A stretch of DNA of 64,000 nucleotides from Ascaris suum. Taxonomy: Eukaryota > Nematoda > Chromadorea > Rhabditida > Ascarididae. Position 1 is the stretch's first letter. Every line of letters begins with the position of its first letter. A program made the translations under genes and the position numbers. The stretch spans positions 10,763,866 through 10,827,865 of the forward strand of contig CM024170.1 of assembly GCA_013433145.1 (NCBI GenBank), read 5' to 3'. The notes beneath the pieces were generated by a model. It did no database searches, was not told the origin of the DNA, and worked only from the letters and a program-made list of their open reading frames with translations. This document shows positions 48,628 through 61,992 of the stretch, one piece after another.

Positions 48628-50759
48628 ACATCCATGTTGTTTTGTTCATTTGATTACCGTACTGTACGTAGTTGCCTCTTACTTATCATATATTTATTCG
48701 TTGGTTGTGTTTAAATTGCTTTAATTATTACAAAGAGTTGAAAGAACAAGTGGGCGAATCATATATTATTGGCTGTATACCTTTGTTACCTATTATATGT
48801 TAATTGAGCCGTGAATACTGAAGTATTGTTAAGTAGGTTTTATTATGAGATTTGCATAGTTGTTTACGTTGATCAGGAAGTAGGTAAAGGCTGCATAGCT
48901 CCTAACCCACCCACTGAGTGGTTGACTTCTCCAAATATTTACACCTTTATGCCACCAAATTTCGAAGCTGCTTAAGGAGGGTTCATTGAAATGTGGGCAG
49001 ATTTGAACGTGCAGAAGATGATAGTGATTCGCCTTGTGCATAAGTATCACAAGAATGATATGCATAAAGACATAATGAGAGCACCCAGAAAAAGAGAGAA
49101 TGAGAGGATACGTCGAAAATTTCCTCAGGTTTGTTGTTAACCATTAACTCTATTTATAACACCTTGTTATATATATATGACGTCATAGTGCTGTTCAAAT
49201 CAATAAAGTATCTATAACAATAATTGCGTTTAAAGAAGACAGCACTGACGAGTGGGTATAACTCGACGGCAGATATAATTCAGCAGTATATTCAATCCGA
49301 CGACTCGTAACAGAAAGAAATAGGTGGAAAATTGAATTCTTTTCATTTTACTTCATTCTTTTTATTCTTCCTCCATCTATCTATGGCTTTTCTCATTCTC
49401 AGTCATTGGCGAATAAATTCACAGGAAAAATTAGGAAAGAGATTGCGATACGTTGTTCAAAAATATTCTTCATATGACCGACATTGGGACTTTTCGATGA
49501 GTTTCAGTAATAACGATTATGTGCGTCATGTAGTGACCACCGTCCACATGAAAAAGTTGTTTGATTGTGCGGTATGTAGTTGCTATGTGCATGGAGTGAA
49601 GCGGTGATGGTCAATAATTTGAATATATAATAGTTTGTCCCCAAAGGTTCGTGAACAAACAATATAAATGAAGAAAAAAAAAAACAAGAGGAATATTACT
49701 GTTAAAAATTAGGCCTGCGTCCCTGTCGTTGTTCGATGTCGACTGAGCCGTCGCTCGTTGTCCGCTGTCTGCCGTAGTCAGCTCTGAGTTGACGCCTGGC
49801 TTTCGTGATCCAGCGTCGATCCGTCTCTTTATACACTGGTGTCGATCCAACAGCGATTACCGCTGGATCGACGATCCCGATCACTGAGCTCCTGTCTGCC
49901 GCGACCGGCCTAGTTGCGCTGCTCCAAATGTTGACGCTTTCCGCTCGTCAACTGATCACCTTTTATCCCCTGACACCCAAGAATATGCTATTGACATTGA
50001 GGGTTCATCTTACAACACCAATATCAGATTCTGCTGTGCAACGACCTGTGTGCACCTTTCCACTGCTTTGTGAACCACACCTCAACTTGGGTAATTAAAC
50101 CTTTGTTACCACGTTTAGACAATAAAACGCGACGAAGTAACATTTAATTATCAAAGACACACAACGGGATGAAAAATCAAAGCCGAAGAAACCCAAGCAC
50201 TTCCTATTATTACAAACCACTAAGAGAAATAAGAGGGAAATGCTTACCTATCAAATATGCACAGAACACGAAAGGACATAAACACATCGAAGCAAAACAT
50301 TGAAGTCACAACTCCGATCCAAATCACTGTGTTACCGAAACCTTAGGTTTGTTTTAAAGCCCTCTCGTTAACACGTTCTGATGCTTTTGGACCGCCCCTT
50401 CTTTATGCCTTTGCTTGACCCCAAATGGCTGTTTTTTTTTTTTTTTGCTAATTTGATGCCCATAACTTGTGTTTTGCATAACATATCTGATTAACCAGTC
50501 AACAACCTCAATCTCTGTTTGCCTTGGCCCCGTCGCCACCCACTCCTGCAAAACATTCTGCAGCTTTAAATCAACTCTCACTTTGTTTACTCATTTGCGC
50601 ATAACTTTTTACAACTTGCTTATGGCAGCTTTATGCCTTCATGCAGTTTTAAAGACAAAGCACTAACGAGCGCTCTTTGTGCCACTTTCGCGCGCGGCCG
50701 CTACACGTCATGTGTTCCAATGAAGTTGTATTTTGAAACATCAGTTTTATAGGGTTGAG
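48628..50759. other. Spacer between the two MMACHC genes
   Basis: AATAAA at 48624-48629 overlaps the copy 1 stop and another occurs at 49201. No gene is supported. A minus-strand frame at 48830-49065 contains an odd SGWVRSYAAFTYFLINVNNY stretch that could be the relic of a repeat, but I cannot name it. The block 49700-49930 has markedly higher GC and contains a hairpin. Just before copy 2, tatag ends seven bases ahead of its ATG and may be a trans-splice acceptor. Confidence 0.45.
49841..49872. repeat. Hairpin: 12-bp stem with a 3-base bulge
   Basis: GTCGATC (49841-49847) and CAGCG (49851-49855) pair with CGCTGGATCGAC (49861-49872). The loop is attac and caa is a bulge. It lies in a GC-rich patch where the words gatccagcg and ctggatcg recur. 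Confidence 0.6.
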
Positions 50760-53663
50760 ATGTTGCTGAATTCTTCGTTCTGTTGTTCCGTTTACCGCGA
50801 GTTGAGCGTCTTGATGGCACCATTTTCAACAGCGATTCGTTTGTATTTTGCCTCAACTAGCTCGAGCTCTACTGGCCACATCACGAGATCTTCCCTCCGT
50901 CGGTTCATTCAACGAACAGGCGCCGCATTTTTCTCATCCCACATTAGCTTTTCGTCAGACGAGAGCAAAATATTTGATACGCTTCACGAATTACTTGCTG
51001 AGCGCGATGGATTTGAGTGGCATCATTTCAAGGCAAGTTGTTCGCCCTTGTCGGTGTACTATTCATATTAGTATTGTGGTAGGGAACTTTAAAGTCAGAT
51101 CTCCGTAAGACTTATTTGCATATTCAATGAAAATTAAGCGGTCGGCTATTCACTGCTGAAAATAATGACATTCATCTTATGGTAAGGTTATTTCTAATAG
51201 AAATGCGAAGAATTGACGGGGCAGTCCGAAGCTAGAATCACTCATCACTAATCAAATGTGCTGTAGAGAAGTTCTGAGAGACGTTCCTTTGAAGCGTTCG
51301 CATCGACGGTGTTCTAGCGTTGAACTTCTGGTGAATGAATTCTGGAAAACTGCGTCATAATAAAGCAAGGGATATGACGCTCATAAATATGAAACCAAGT
51401 TTCATTAGAATGAAGAACGTTTCTGATCAAATTATGTATGCAGATATTATCATTGCAGCACCCTAAGGTATGACTAATGTGTAGGAATATGGGAAATGAT
51501 GCAGTGGTGCAGTTGTGTGAAAGCCGATCTTTTCGGGGACTTCCACAAAGGGAGGAGGGAATCTATCACTTCCAACCTTAATGTTTATTTTATTCCATCG
51601 CTTGGAAGTTTATTTAGTCATACGAGCATGAGATTCCACTATGCGGTACTTCATATTGTTGTTCATTTCATTATGTAGAAATGAAATCACTCTATAACTG
51701 CCAATAACGAATAGGAATATTTTCCATGTAATTACTACATCTTATGAACAATTACATTGAAGCTATGTGCATTCGAACATCTTGATAGCAGCCTTAGGCA
51801 TAAAAAAGTCACGCAATAAATATTTATCGCTATTTTTGAATAAAATAGCGCTAATAAAGAATCTTCTTTGTACAGGTTGGCTCTTACAATGCGGTCGTGC
51901 AAAAGGGTGTTCAACTACGATTCGACGATGATGTGATGGCTGTTGTTGTACTAAATACGCCATCGTTTTTCGAAAACACCTACAAGAAATGGCTTCAGAA
52001 ACAATACAAATCTGGTGAGAGTATGGAAACTTTCATGAAAAAGATTGGGTCAAATCCAATACGCTCATTTTTTCTCTCACGATTCGCACAAATTGAGAAT
52101 GTGAGTTCTGCTTCAAATTCAATCGCTTTGAAATTGAAAAATCGTTTCGTGCGATAAAATAATAATTTGAAATATTGGCGCTCTATTCGTTATTCTTGTG
52201 CATCTATGATTGTAGACTTCAGCTGATAAATGAATAACCATGATTTTTTTTCCTCCATACTGTTAATTGTCTATTCTTCTTAGTCAGTCTTCAAATGTCA
52301 GGTTTTTATTAGTCCAACTTTTGTTATTGAAGGTTGTACAAGAAGTTAGGAAAGTTTTCTATGATTTTAGTTGTTTTATTTGAAATATTTCGGTGAATAT
52401 TCATAATTTTAAATGCACACATCGTTTAATTCGTAGTAGGAACGGATGTGGAGGAGGGGGGGGGGGGGAGGGTGGAAGGGGAATATGAGGGGGAAAGGAA
52501 GGAGGAGAAGAAAAAAAGGAGTATGCTGGTCGAAAGTCTAATTATAAAGGATGAGCAAAAATATGTTGAAAATCATTTTAATATTGTTCGCATTCAAAAT
52601 TATTTCAGGTTTTTCAAAAAATGAATTCATATATCATAACGAAGTGATTACCGATGCATTTATTTACTCCGTAAATATTTCGGCTCATTGAACTATCTCA
52701 TTTTTAATTCCGTTGAAGTTTTAATGATTTTGTTGAAGTGGATTTGCAGAGACTCTTACCGATACGTGCCGTTTCGATATGTGACTTTGAACCACTCCAC
52801 GATAGACTACCTTTGGTTTCATTACCAGTTTGTGGCCATATCTCAGGTGCTGCTTACTTTTATAGAGTAAAAGAGGCTACCGATCCGATTACTGGCAAGA
52901 AGGTATTCTTTTTGAGTAAGAAACTATCGCTTATGGTGCAGCACGATCAGCGAAGAACTAGATAATTGAAAGGGATTATAGTGAAAGCGGATATTGTTGA
53001 TTGTTTTGCGAGCCAGAATGATTCATCATTGTTTCCTTTTTCGCCCAATAATTAAAACATTTTTCAATAAGCCATCCATTAATGGTGATTTCGTATGGAC
53101 ACGAAAGTGGGAAATTCGAGAGCTGGGGGGGGGGGGGGGAGGGGAGGGTATCTGCATGTGGAAGGAAGGTCGACCCTAAAGCAAAAGGCCAAAGTTTAAG
53201 ATTCATTTCCCTCTGCTTTCCATGTTTCCTTACTAATTTCTCAAGGCGATGCAAGTCAACCTCCCCTTCCTACCCAAAAAAAACAGTTATGACAGAAGTC
53301 ATGTCACCACTTAATTTACATATATTCGAGAGTTGACGAAAATGCAAGCTTAGAATTTTTCAGAAGCTGCATATGGGTCTCAGTCTGCATCCAAAATACG
53401 GTGGACATTTCTCATTTCGCGGTGTTATAGTGTTTCCGGATGTTCGTCTCCCCGCCACCTATAAGGAGAAACTTCCATTGAAGACACTTGATACGGAAGA
53501 GAAGATCGATGAGGCACTCGAACTTTTCAATGAGCATTACTACGATAATCGCTATCGTAACTGCGGCAATCCAGTCGAAACATATAGTGAATTGCAGCTA
53601 AAATATTTCAGTACTCCACCCGAACAAAGATGGCCTCTTATCGCTCATTGGTTCCGCTCGTAA
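50760..53663 (+). CDS. MMACHC-like cobalamin-processing protein, copy 2 (316 aa)
   Basis: Exons are 50760-51032, 51876-52100, 52750-52902 and 53364-53663 (TAA), all phase 0. Exon 2 has the same length (225 nt) as in copy 1. The same family blocks appear: RDGFEWHHFK then VGSYNA, VLNTPSFFENTY, CDFEPL, GHISGAAYFY (His about residue 196), GLSLHPKYGGHFSFRGVIVF, NRYRNCGNP and LKYFSTPPEQRW. The last block is closer to the human YFSTPPAQR than copy 1 is. Intron 1 uses a GC donor (AAG then gcaagt) with a tacag acceptor; copy 1 has GT there. The N-terminus is Ser/Arg-rich and presequence-like; ATGs at 50760 and 50814 are both possible. Both copies are intact, so neither is an obvious pseudogene. Introns 2 and 3 each carry a poly-G tract. 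Confidence 0.88.
52456..52468 (+). repeat. Poly-G tract (13 G) in MMACHC copy 2, intron 2
   Basis: Thirteen G on the sense strand, inside a purine-rich stretch running from about 52440 to 52520. Confidence 0.9.
53125..53139 (+). repeat. Poly-G tract (15 G) in MMACHC copy 2, intron 3
   Basis: Fifteen G on the sense strand, followed by aggggaggg, so it also meets a G-quadruplex pattern. Confidence 0.9.
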
Positions 53664-53693
53664 TCTGTTAGGCGAAATTCTTTTATTGTGAAA

Positions 53694-53755
53694 TTCATCT
53701 ATATATAGGATATAATCCATCGTTCATCTATATATAGTCAGGAGATAATCCATAT
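53694..53755. repeat. Tandem duplication, about 30 bp x 2
   Basis: The string ttcatctatatatag recurs, each copy followed by a gataatccat-type segment, in the likely 3' UTR of MMACHC copy 2. Confidence 0.7.
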
Positions 53756-54358
53756 TTCAAGGCTTTTAGATTAAAATGTACCCCTGCAAGGAATTAGTCT
53801 CTGATATAAAATAATGGGAACGTTGTTTTAAACGTCCCTAATGGCATTGTCTCTAAAGCCCGGTCCTTCGTCCAAGTCTCGTTTACTTGTCTATGATATC
53901 GCATCGATCATAGTTGCCACTATGTTGAAACATTATGTTGTATAGAATTGAGCGGGAAATATTATTCTAATGTTTCTCAACAACATCCGAAATTTAATTG
54001 ATGCTCTCTGAGTTTGTTATTTCCGTAATTTGTCGCTGTTTTTTTTTTCAATCTTATATTTTTTGATCAGTTTGATAAATTTTTTGGCTAATTGGACCAA
54101 TATTTCGTCGTTGAATGCTTCGCTTGCATCTTTCTTCTTATAAGAAAATACTCCTAGTAATATATCAAATGTTTTCGCATTTGCGTCAACTGAATGTTTT
54201 TCGATGTCAAAGAACATCACATCAATAATTTTTCTCGAATCCATAATAAAGTTGAATGTCACTTGCGTACTCTTCTACTGCTGAGAACAACGAAGTGCTA
54301 CGACTGCAATAGGATTCATTGACAGAGAAGGGTTACATCGATTTTTCCTTCTTTTTTT

Positions 54359-54376
54359 GGGGGGGGGGGGGGGGGG
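54359..54376 (+). repeat. Poly-G tract (18 G)
   Basis: The longest G run of the window, 0.7 kb past MMACHC copy 2 and 2 kb before rnt-1, both plus-strand genes. A run of seven T precedes it. Confidence 0.9.
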
Positions 54377-55871
54377 AGGGAAATGATCCACGTAGAGACA
54401 CCTCCACGTTCAGTAAGTAAGAAGAAGCACGTTATGATAGATTGACTGAAAGAATCCAAGTATGAGTGGGGAGAAGAATTGCTACAAATATTGATAAAAG
54501 AAAATGTGGGGGTGTAAAAATCACCAAAATATTTGCACGTTAATGCGAAGCAGCACTTTTGCGGTCATTACCACGTTATCAATAATGTAGGCGTCGGTAG
54601 TTTTCTGCGGTTTCGAAATTTGCCTGCCCTAGTTTTCATAATATTACGTCTTTGGCAGCAATGCGATGATCGAATAGTGGATAGCATTGATAAAAACAGT
54701 CATTATTCAGTCATTATTCAATGCCCGAACTAAATTCGGCGCATTGTGTTTAAAATGGCAGTGTTTTGAAGCTTGGGCAATAGAAGAGAAAAATATTGGG
54801 CGTCGGTGTTTTTTTTTAATCTGCATAATAGCGTGCACAGCTTTTTTTTTCGCAGCTCAGATTGGCATAGAAATTTGCAGGTAAGAAAGTACAAACTGCG
54901 AATATGCAAATTCATTTGAATATTTTGCTTGAGCCTACCGTACCTATTCCAATTTCTGCTCGAAACCATCTGAGCAGGCATCTGTCTCCTACAGGTCACG
55001 TCGATATTTATCTACTAGTTCTAAAATTGCAGAATTTTATGCATTAGATTTTGTTGCTGATGAGCAATGAATACGCGAGCACACAATTGGCCGTTATTCG
55101 CGACTTTTCAGGCACTATGGTGGAAAAGTATACAACGTTAATAAATGGTACGATGGCGTAATTATGCAATCTGCTTATGCAAATTTTAACCTATCAAACA
55201 GGAATATTTATGCATATAGAAATAATATTTATGGGAGTGGGAGAGAAAAAAAGGTTATCTAGACTACCGCTTCTAGAGTTATACTTTCATTCTTGTTCAG
55301 CCTAATTCATAATTTTCATTCATATTTACCTGAGTGGTAAGTTTTGATGTATTTTATGGTCAATGTGCTTGTTTTGCGACCGAATTATATCACCGATTGC
55401 AACATATCGTTTTGCACTTATCAATTAAAATTTTTCTGTAGTCCGGTGATGAATATTTTCATCTGTATCAATCTCAGCGTCACTATTGATGGAATGCAGA
55501 AAACCGAGATTGTACAAGGCGAATAAAAAATCACTCTATCACTATTAAACGATTTAATGCGTAGGCGGTTAGTGATAAGCTGAACAATTCCTCGTCTCAA
55601 TTATAAAAGGGCATAATATATGATACAATTATCAACATCTATTGGCTCATAGGATGTCGAATTATTCCCCATTCATAGGTATTATTTTATAAGAGGATCC
55701 TATTTTAATGAGAATGATGCGAAGATTGAACTCTTAGTGCCGATAATATTTTATTGTTTTTCCTTATTATTGTGGAGTTAACAATGCTTTTTTAAATTTT
55801 TCACGTTAGAGCGGTTTGCATTGCGATGTTAATTTCTATAAACAAATCCGATTTGAACTCTCTGTTTTTTA

Positions 55872-55889
55872 CTTTATTTATTTATTTGT

Positions 55890-55944
<55 letters not shown>

Positions 55945-55975
55945 TTTGTTTATTTATTTATTTATTTATTTATTT
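55872..55975. repeat. (TTTA)n microsatellite, about 104 bp
   Basis: About 26 tetramer units with two TTTG interruptions, 350 bases upstream of the rnt-1 start. Confidence 0.97.
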
Positions 55976-56294
55976 GAGAATGAAGAACTTTCAGGAACCT
56001 CACGGAAATATTGCAAAATCAATTGTTATCATTTAGTTAGTAGTTTTGCCACTTTAATTTCTTCTTTTCCTATAAAATTAAGTCGATAAATTTGCATAAA
56101 TAATCGATGTCGACATTTTATTCCAATAACCAACACGTTGAAGGAAAATAACAACCCACCCACATGTTATTTTATAGTTGATTGGGTTAGCTCTCAACAG
56201 AAAAATGAATTCTATCGCAGTGGATTTATCTAACCAGAATGTATAATTAGATTTTAGTTGAAGATCGCTGCATTTCGCGTTTTCAAATGGAACT

Positions 56295-56327
56295 TCTTTT
56301 TTTTTTAGGAAGGAGGAAGTAACGCAG
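56295..56327 (+). promoter_or_regulatory. Splice acceptor before the rnt-1 start, probably spliced-leader
   Basis: A run of T ends in AG at 56307-56308, 19 bases before the ATG. The frame between acceptor and ATG is open, so continuation from an upstream coding exon is also possible. Confidence 0.4.
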
Positions 56328-58786
<2,459 letters not shown>

Positions 58787-60732
58787 CTATTTGCTTTTTT
58801 ACTTCATAAATTTCGAACATTTGAGGTTCGTTACCGCTATCCACATCGTTAGACGCCAAAAAAGGTTGGAGAGCTTTTAGACTTGAAAACGTTTTCTTGG
58901 GAATGACGAAGCATGAAAATAGTAAAGAAAAATAGGTTTCAAACTCATTCCGAAAGAGTGGTACACTTTAGGAATAGGCATAAAATTATTTGATTAATAG
59001 ACTATTACCAAGAATGTGCTTTCAACGGTTGGGTAAAGATAAATGCTTAACACTTGTATAATAAACTTTTCAATAGATCATATTTGCTTGATGTTTAAGC
59101 GTTAATGATTCGACTTTATATCGTTATTTCGTCTGATAGAGTTTCATATACATAAGCGACGTTATTCGTTGTGGTGATGCATAGAATAACCTCGTTACTC
59201 TTTTCATATTATAGTTAAGTTTTTTTTTGTCTATTTCCATCGTACTGCTTTTATGCTCATATATAAAAAAATATTCATAAATTTATCATTACTTTACTTC
59301 AAAATATTCTACACGAAATATATAAATAAATAAATTTAAGAAGAAGAAACTTGTAAATTATTCTCAAAAATAAGCTTTATAATCGATTGAATTTCTCGTT
59401 AGCTTCAAAGCTTTTATCTTCTATCTTCTCAATGACGCTTATTTTCGAGGTATTTTTCTTGAAAGAACACTCTTGCAATTATCGTTAATTATTTATATCT
59501 AAGCAGCATATTTTAATGGGAAAAAAATGGTGAAATTTAAATTTTAGAAATATATTGTATTAGGCTTTTCTCTAATTCATTTAATGTAATGTTCTATTTG
59601 AATTTAAATATAAAATAATATCTCTAATATAATAATGATTATTTGATGAAATTAATGGAAAGCGAAAAATAGTGAAAGAGTTTTCATTAATATTCTTTTA
59701 CAGCATTCACGCGATGTGAAAAACCCGCTACGTGTTCCATTTATAGACTGCACTTATTTGAATCACAAACGTTTAACAATCCCATTCATTGCGCAAACTT
59801 TACACTTTCGAAACACTATCGTTACACTTGAAGAATTTTATTCCATTTGCTTTGCAAAACTATTTCCTATTTGATTTTATTTGATAATACATCAGCCATG
59901 AATGATATCAAAGTTTCGATCCGTTTAGAAATTTATGCTTTGAATCGTTCTGTTGGAACCATTCTTTAACGAAACATTATAACACTCTATTGTATGTTCG
60001 AGAATTCAATTTAATTATGCAAATGAAATTTAGCTAAGAGTCAACTCTGAAGTTATTCACAAGTATTTGCTCCTATTATGAAATATATACGCTAGAATAA
60101 AATATCTAGTAGTGATGTGTGTTATGTATCACTGTAAATTAGACAATTTCAAAAATTTTTTTCATTATGAAGATAAACTAATAACGACTTTGCTACCGAT
60201 AAAGAATACAATTTGCTCGTTTACAATCGTATCAGCACAAAATCAATATGAATCAAAGGCAGTGTCTAGAGTATCCCATTAGATTGGCAGGAAATCTGAT
60301 TGGAAAATAAAGGAATTTCAAATATGTGGAAAAATTCCAACAAAACAAAATTTTCAGGAAATTATCTCGCTTGAATTTTTGAAGGGATTTCACTGAAATT
60401 GGAAAGTTGCCTTATTATCAAAAATTTTCACAACTGGTCGTTTAAATAGGTTATTTCTTCATAACTTCTAGAACCTTTTTGACAAAGAAGTTCAACAATA
60501 GTTGAATAGGTAATTAACTCACTTCAACAGATTTTTTGCAATGTCGACTACGTGCTGCAAATAGCACAGCAAATTTCCCAAAAAGAGCAACGAGTACTGT
60601 CAAGCTTAAGTACATTAAAAAACATTTATAGGGCAGAAAAACTTCAGGTGTTTTCACCGATGACAGATCACATGAATATGTAAAAGACATTTCGATATGC
60701 ATAAGATAGGAACTTGCTGTTACGAGTTGCCT
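58787..60732. other. Intergenic region between two convergent genes
   Basis: Very AT-rich with no supported gene. AATAAA motifs at about 59061 and 59325 could end rnt-1. A missing last rnt-1 exon could lie here, but I saw no WRPY-like codon string. Confidence 0.5.
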
Positions 60733-61992
60733 TTAATAGCCAGAAGCTTGCACTTCAGGGGCGGCTTCAGGAGCAGCAGCTGCTTGTTCAACGGCTGCTG
60801 GAGCCTCCTCAACTGGTGCTGGGGCTGGTTCTGCTGCCGCAGGTGCTGGGGGTGCTACCTCATCACCATATTGGTTGTTCCTCTTCCTCCTGTAACCAGA
60901 TGCTTGAACTTCAGGAGCGGCTTCAGGGGCAGCAGCTGCTTGCTCTACAGCTGCTGGAGCCTGCTCAACTGGTGCTGGGGCTGGTTCTGCTGCCGCAGGT
61001 GCTGGGGGTGCTACCTCATCACCATATTGGTTGTTCCTCTTCCTCCTGTAACCAGATGCTTGAACTTCAGGAGCGGCTTCAGGGGCAGCAGCTGCTTGCT
61101 CTACAGCCGCTGGAGCCTGCTCAACTGGTGCTGGGGCTGGTTCTGCTGCCGCAGGTGCTGGGGGTGCTACCTCATCACCATATTGGTTGTTCCTCTTCCT
61201 CCTGTAACCAGATGCTTGAACTTCAGGAGCGGCTTCAGGGGCAGCAGCTGCTTGCTCTACAGCCGCTGGAGCCTCCTCAACTGGTGCTGGGGCTGGTTCT
61301 GCTGCCGCAGGTGCTGGGGGTGCTACCTCATCGCCATATTGATTGTTCCTCTTTCGTCGATATCCTGACGCCTGCACTTCGGGGGCGGCCTCGGGAGCAG
61401 CAGCTGCTTGCTCTACAGCCGCTGGAGCCTCCTCAACTGGTGCTGGGGCTGGTTCTGCTGCCGCAGGTGCTGGGGGTGCAACCTCATCGCCATATTGATT
61501 GTTCCTCTTTCGTCGATATCCTGACGCCTGCACTTCGGGGGCGGCCTCGGGAGCAGCAGCTGCTTGCTCTACAGCCGCTGGAGCTTCCTCGACTGGTGCT
61601 GGAGCTGGTTCTGCTGCCGCAGGTGCTGGGGGTGCTACCTCATCACCATATTGGTTGTTCCTCTTCCTCCTGTAACCGGAGGCTTGCACTTCAGGGGCGG
61701 CCTCGGGAGCAGCGGCTGCTTGCTCCACGGCTGCTGGAGCTTCCTCAACTGGTGCTGGAGCTGGTTCTGCTGCCGCAGGTGCTGGGGGTGCTACCTCATC
61801 ACCATATTGGTTGTTCCTCTTCCTCCTGTAACCGGAGGCTTGCACTTCAGGGGCGGCCTCGGGAGCAGCGGCTGCTTGCTCCACGGCTGCTGGAGCTTCC
61901 TCAACTGGTGCTGGAGCTGGTTCTGCTGCCGCAGGTGCTGGGGGTGCTACCTCATCGCCATATTGATTGTTCCGTTTGTGTACTGAAAGCAT
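60733..61992 (-). CDS. Ala/Pro/Glu-rich eight-repeat protein with basic cleavage-type sites (5' end incomplete)
   Basis: A minus-strand frame of 419 codons ends in ASGY and TAA at 60733. It consists of eight near-identical 52-residue units. Each unit runs NNQYGDEVAPPAPAAAEPAP, then PVEEAP or PVEQAP, AAVEQAAAAPEAAPEVQ and ASGY, and is joined to the next by RRKR. The frame is real: variation between units is mostly synonymous and the other five frames are passive. The first codons (MLSV) overlap a good acceptor, atgctttcag at 61992-61983, so the mature exon probably starts at 61982 in phase 1 and an upstream exon, perhaps with a signal peptide, is missing. I searched 62000-63300 by eye and found none. 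RRKR is a furin-type site, so a secreted polyprotein cut into about 48-residue pieces is plausible but unproved. I do not recognise the family. Confidence 0.8.
   Translation of the reverse strand: MLSVHKRNNQYGDEVAPPAPAAAEPAPAPVEEAPAAVEQAAAAPEAAPEVQASGYRRKRNNQYGDEVAPPAPAAAEPAPAPVEEAPAAVEQAAAAPEAAPEVQASGYRRKRNNQYGDEVAPPAPAAAEPAPAPVEEAPAAVEQAAAAPEAAPEVQASGYRRKRNNQYGDEVAPPAPAAAEPAPAPVEEAPAAVEQAAAAPEAAPEVQASGYRRKRNNQYGDEVAPPAPAAAEPAPAPVEEAPAAVEQAAAAPEAAPEVQASGYRRKRNNQYGDEVAPPAPAAAEPAPAPVEQAPAAVEQAAAAPEAAPEVQASGYRRKRNNQYGDEVAPPAPAAAEPAPAPVEQAPAAVEQAAAAPEAAPEVQASGYRRKRNNQYGDEVAPPAPAAAEPAPAPVEEAPAAVEQAAAAPEAAPEVQASGY
60736..61980 (-). repeat. Coding tandem array, 156 bp x 8
   Basis: The unit length of 156 bp is exact, for example from the junctions near 60890, 61047 and 61203. 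Junction sequences fall into three nucleotide types: near 60890-61210 (tgtaaccagatgcttgaac), near 61360-61530 (tatcctgacgcctgcac) and near 61670-61850 (tgtaaccggaggcttgcac). Copies of one type lie next to each other. Confidence 0.92.

Larger units (their letters stand above)
53664..56327. other. Intergenic region between MMACHC copy 2 and rnt-1
   Basis: Contains the 3' end of MMACHC copy 2, a tandem duplication, a poly-G tract and a TTTA microsatellite, listed separately. A minus-strand frame of 81 codons (54262-54017, Lys-rich C-terminus) is open but matches no family I know. I treat it as possible but unsupported. Confidence 0.5.

Noticed and set aside
48829..49065. Minus-strand frame with SGWVRSYAAFTYFLINVNNY
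   Set aside because: It gave the impression of a transposon-type sequence, but no catalytic motif, terminal repeat or flanking frame supports a mobile element.
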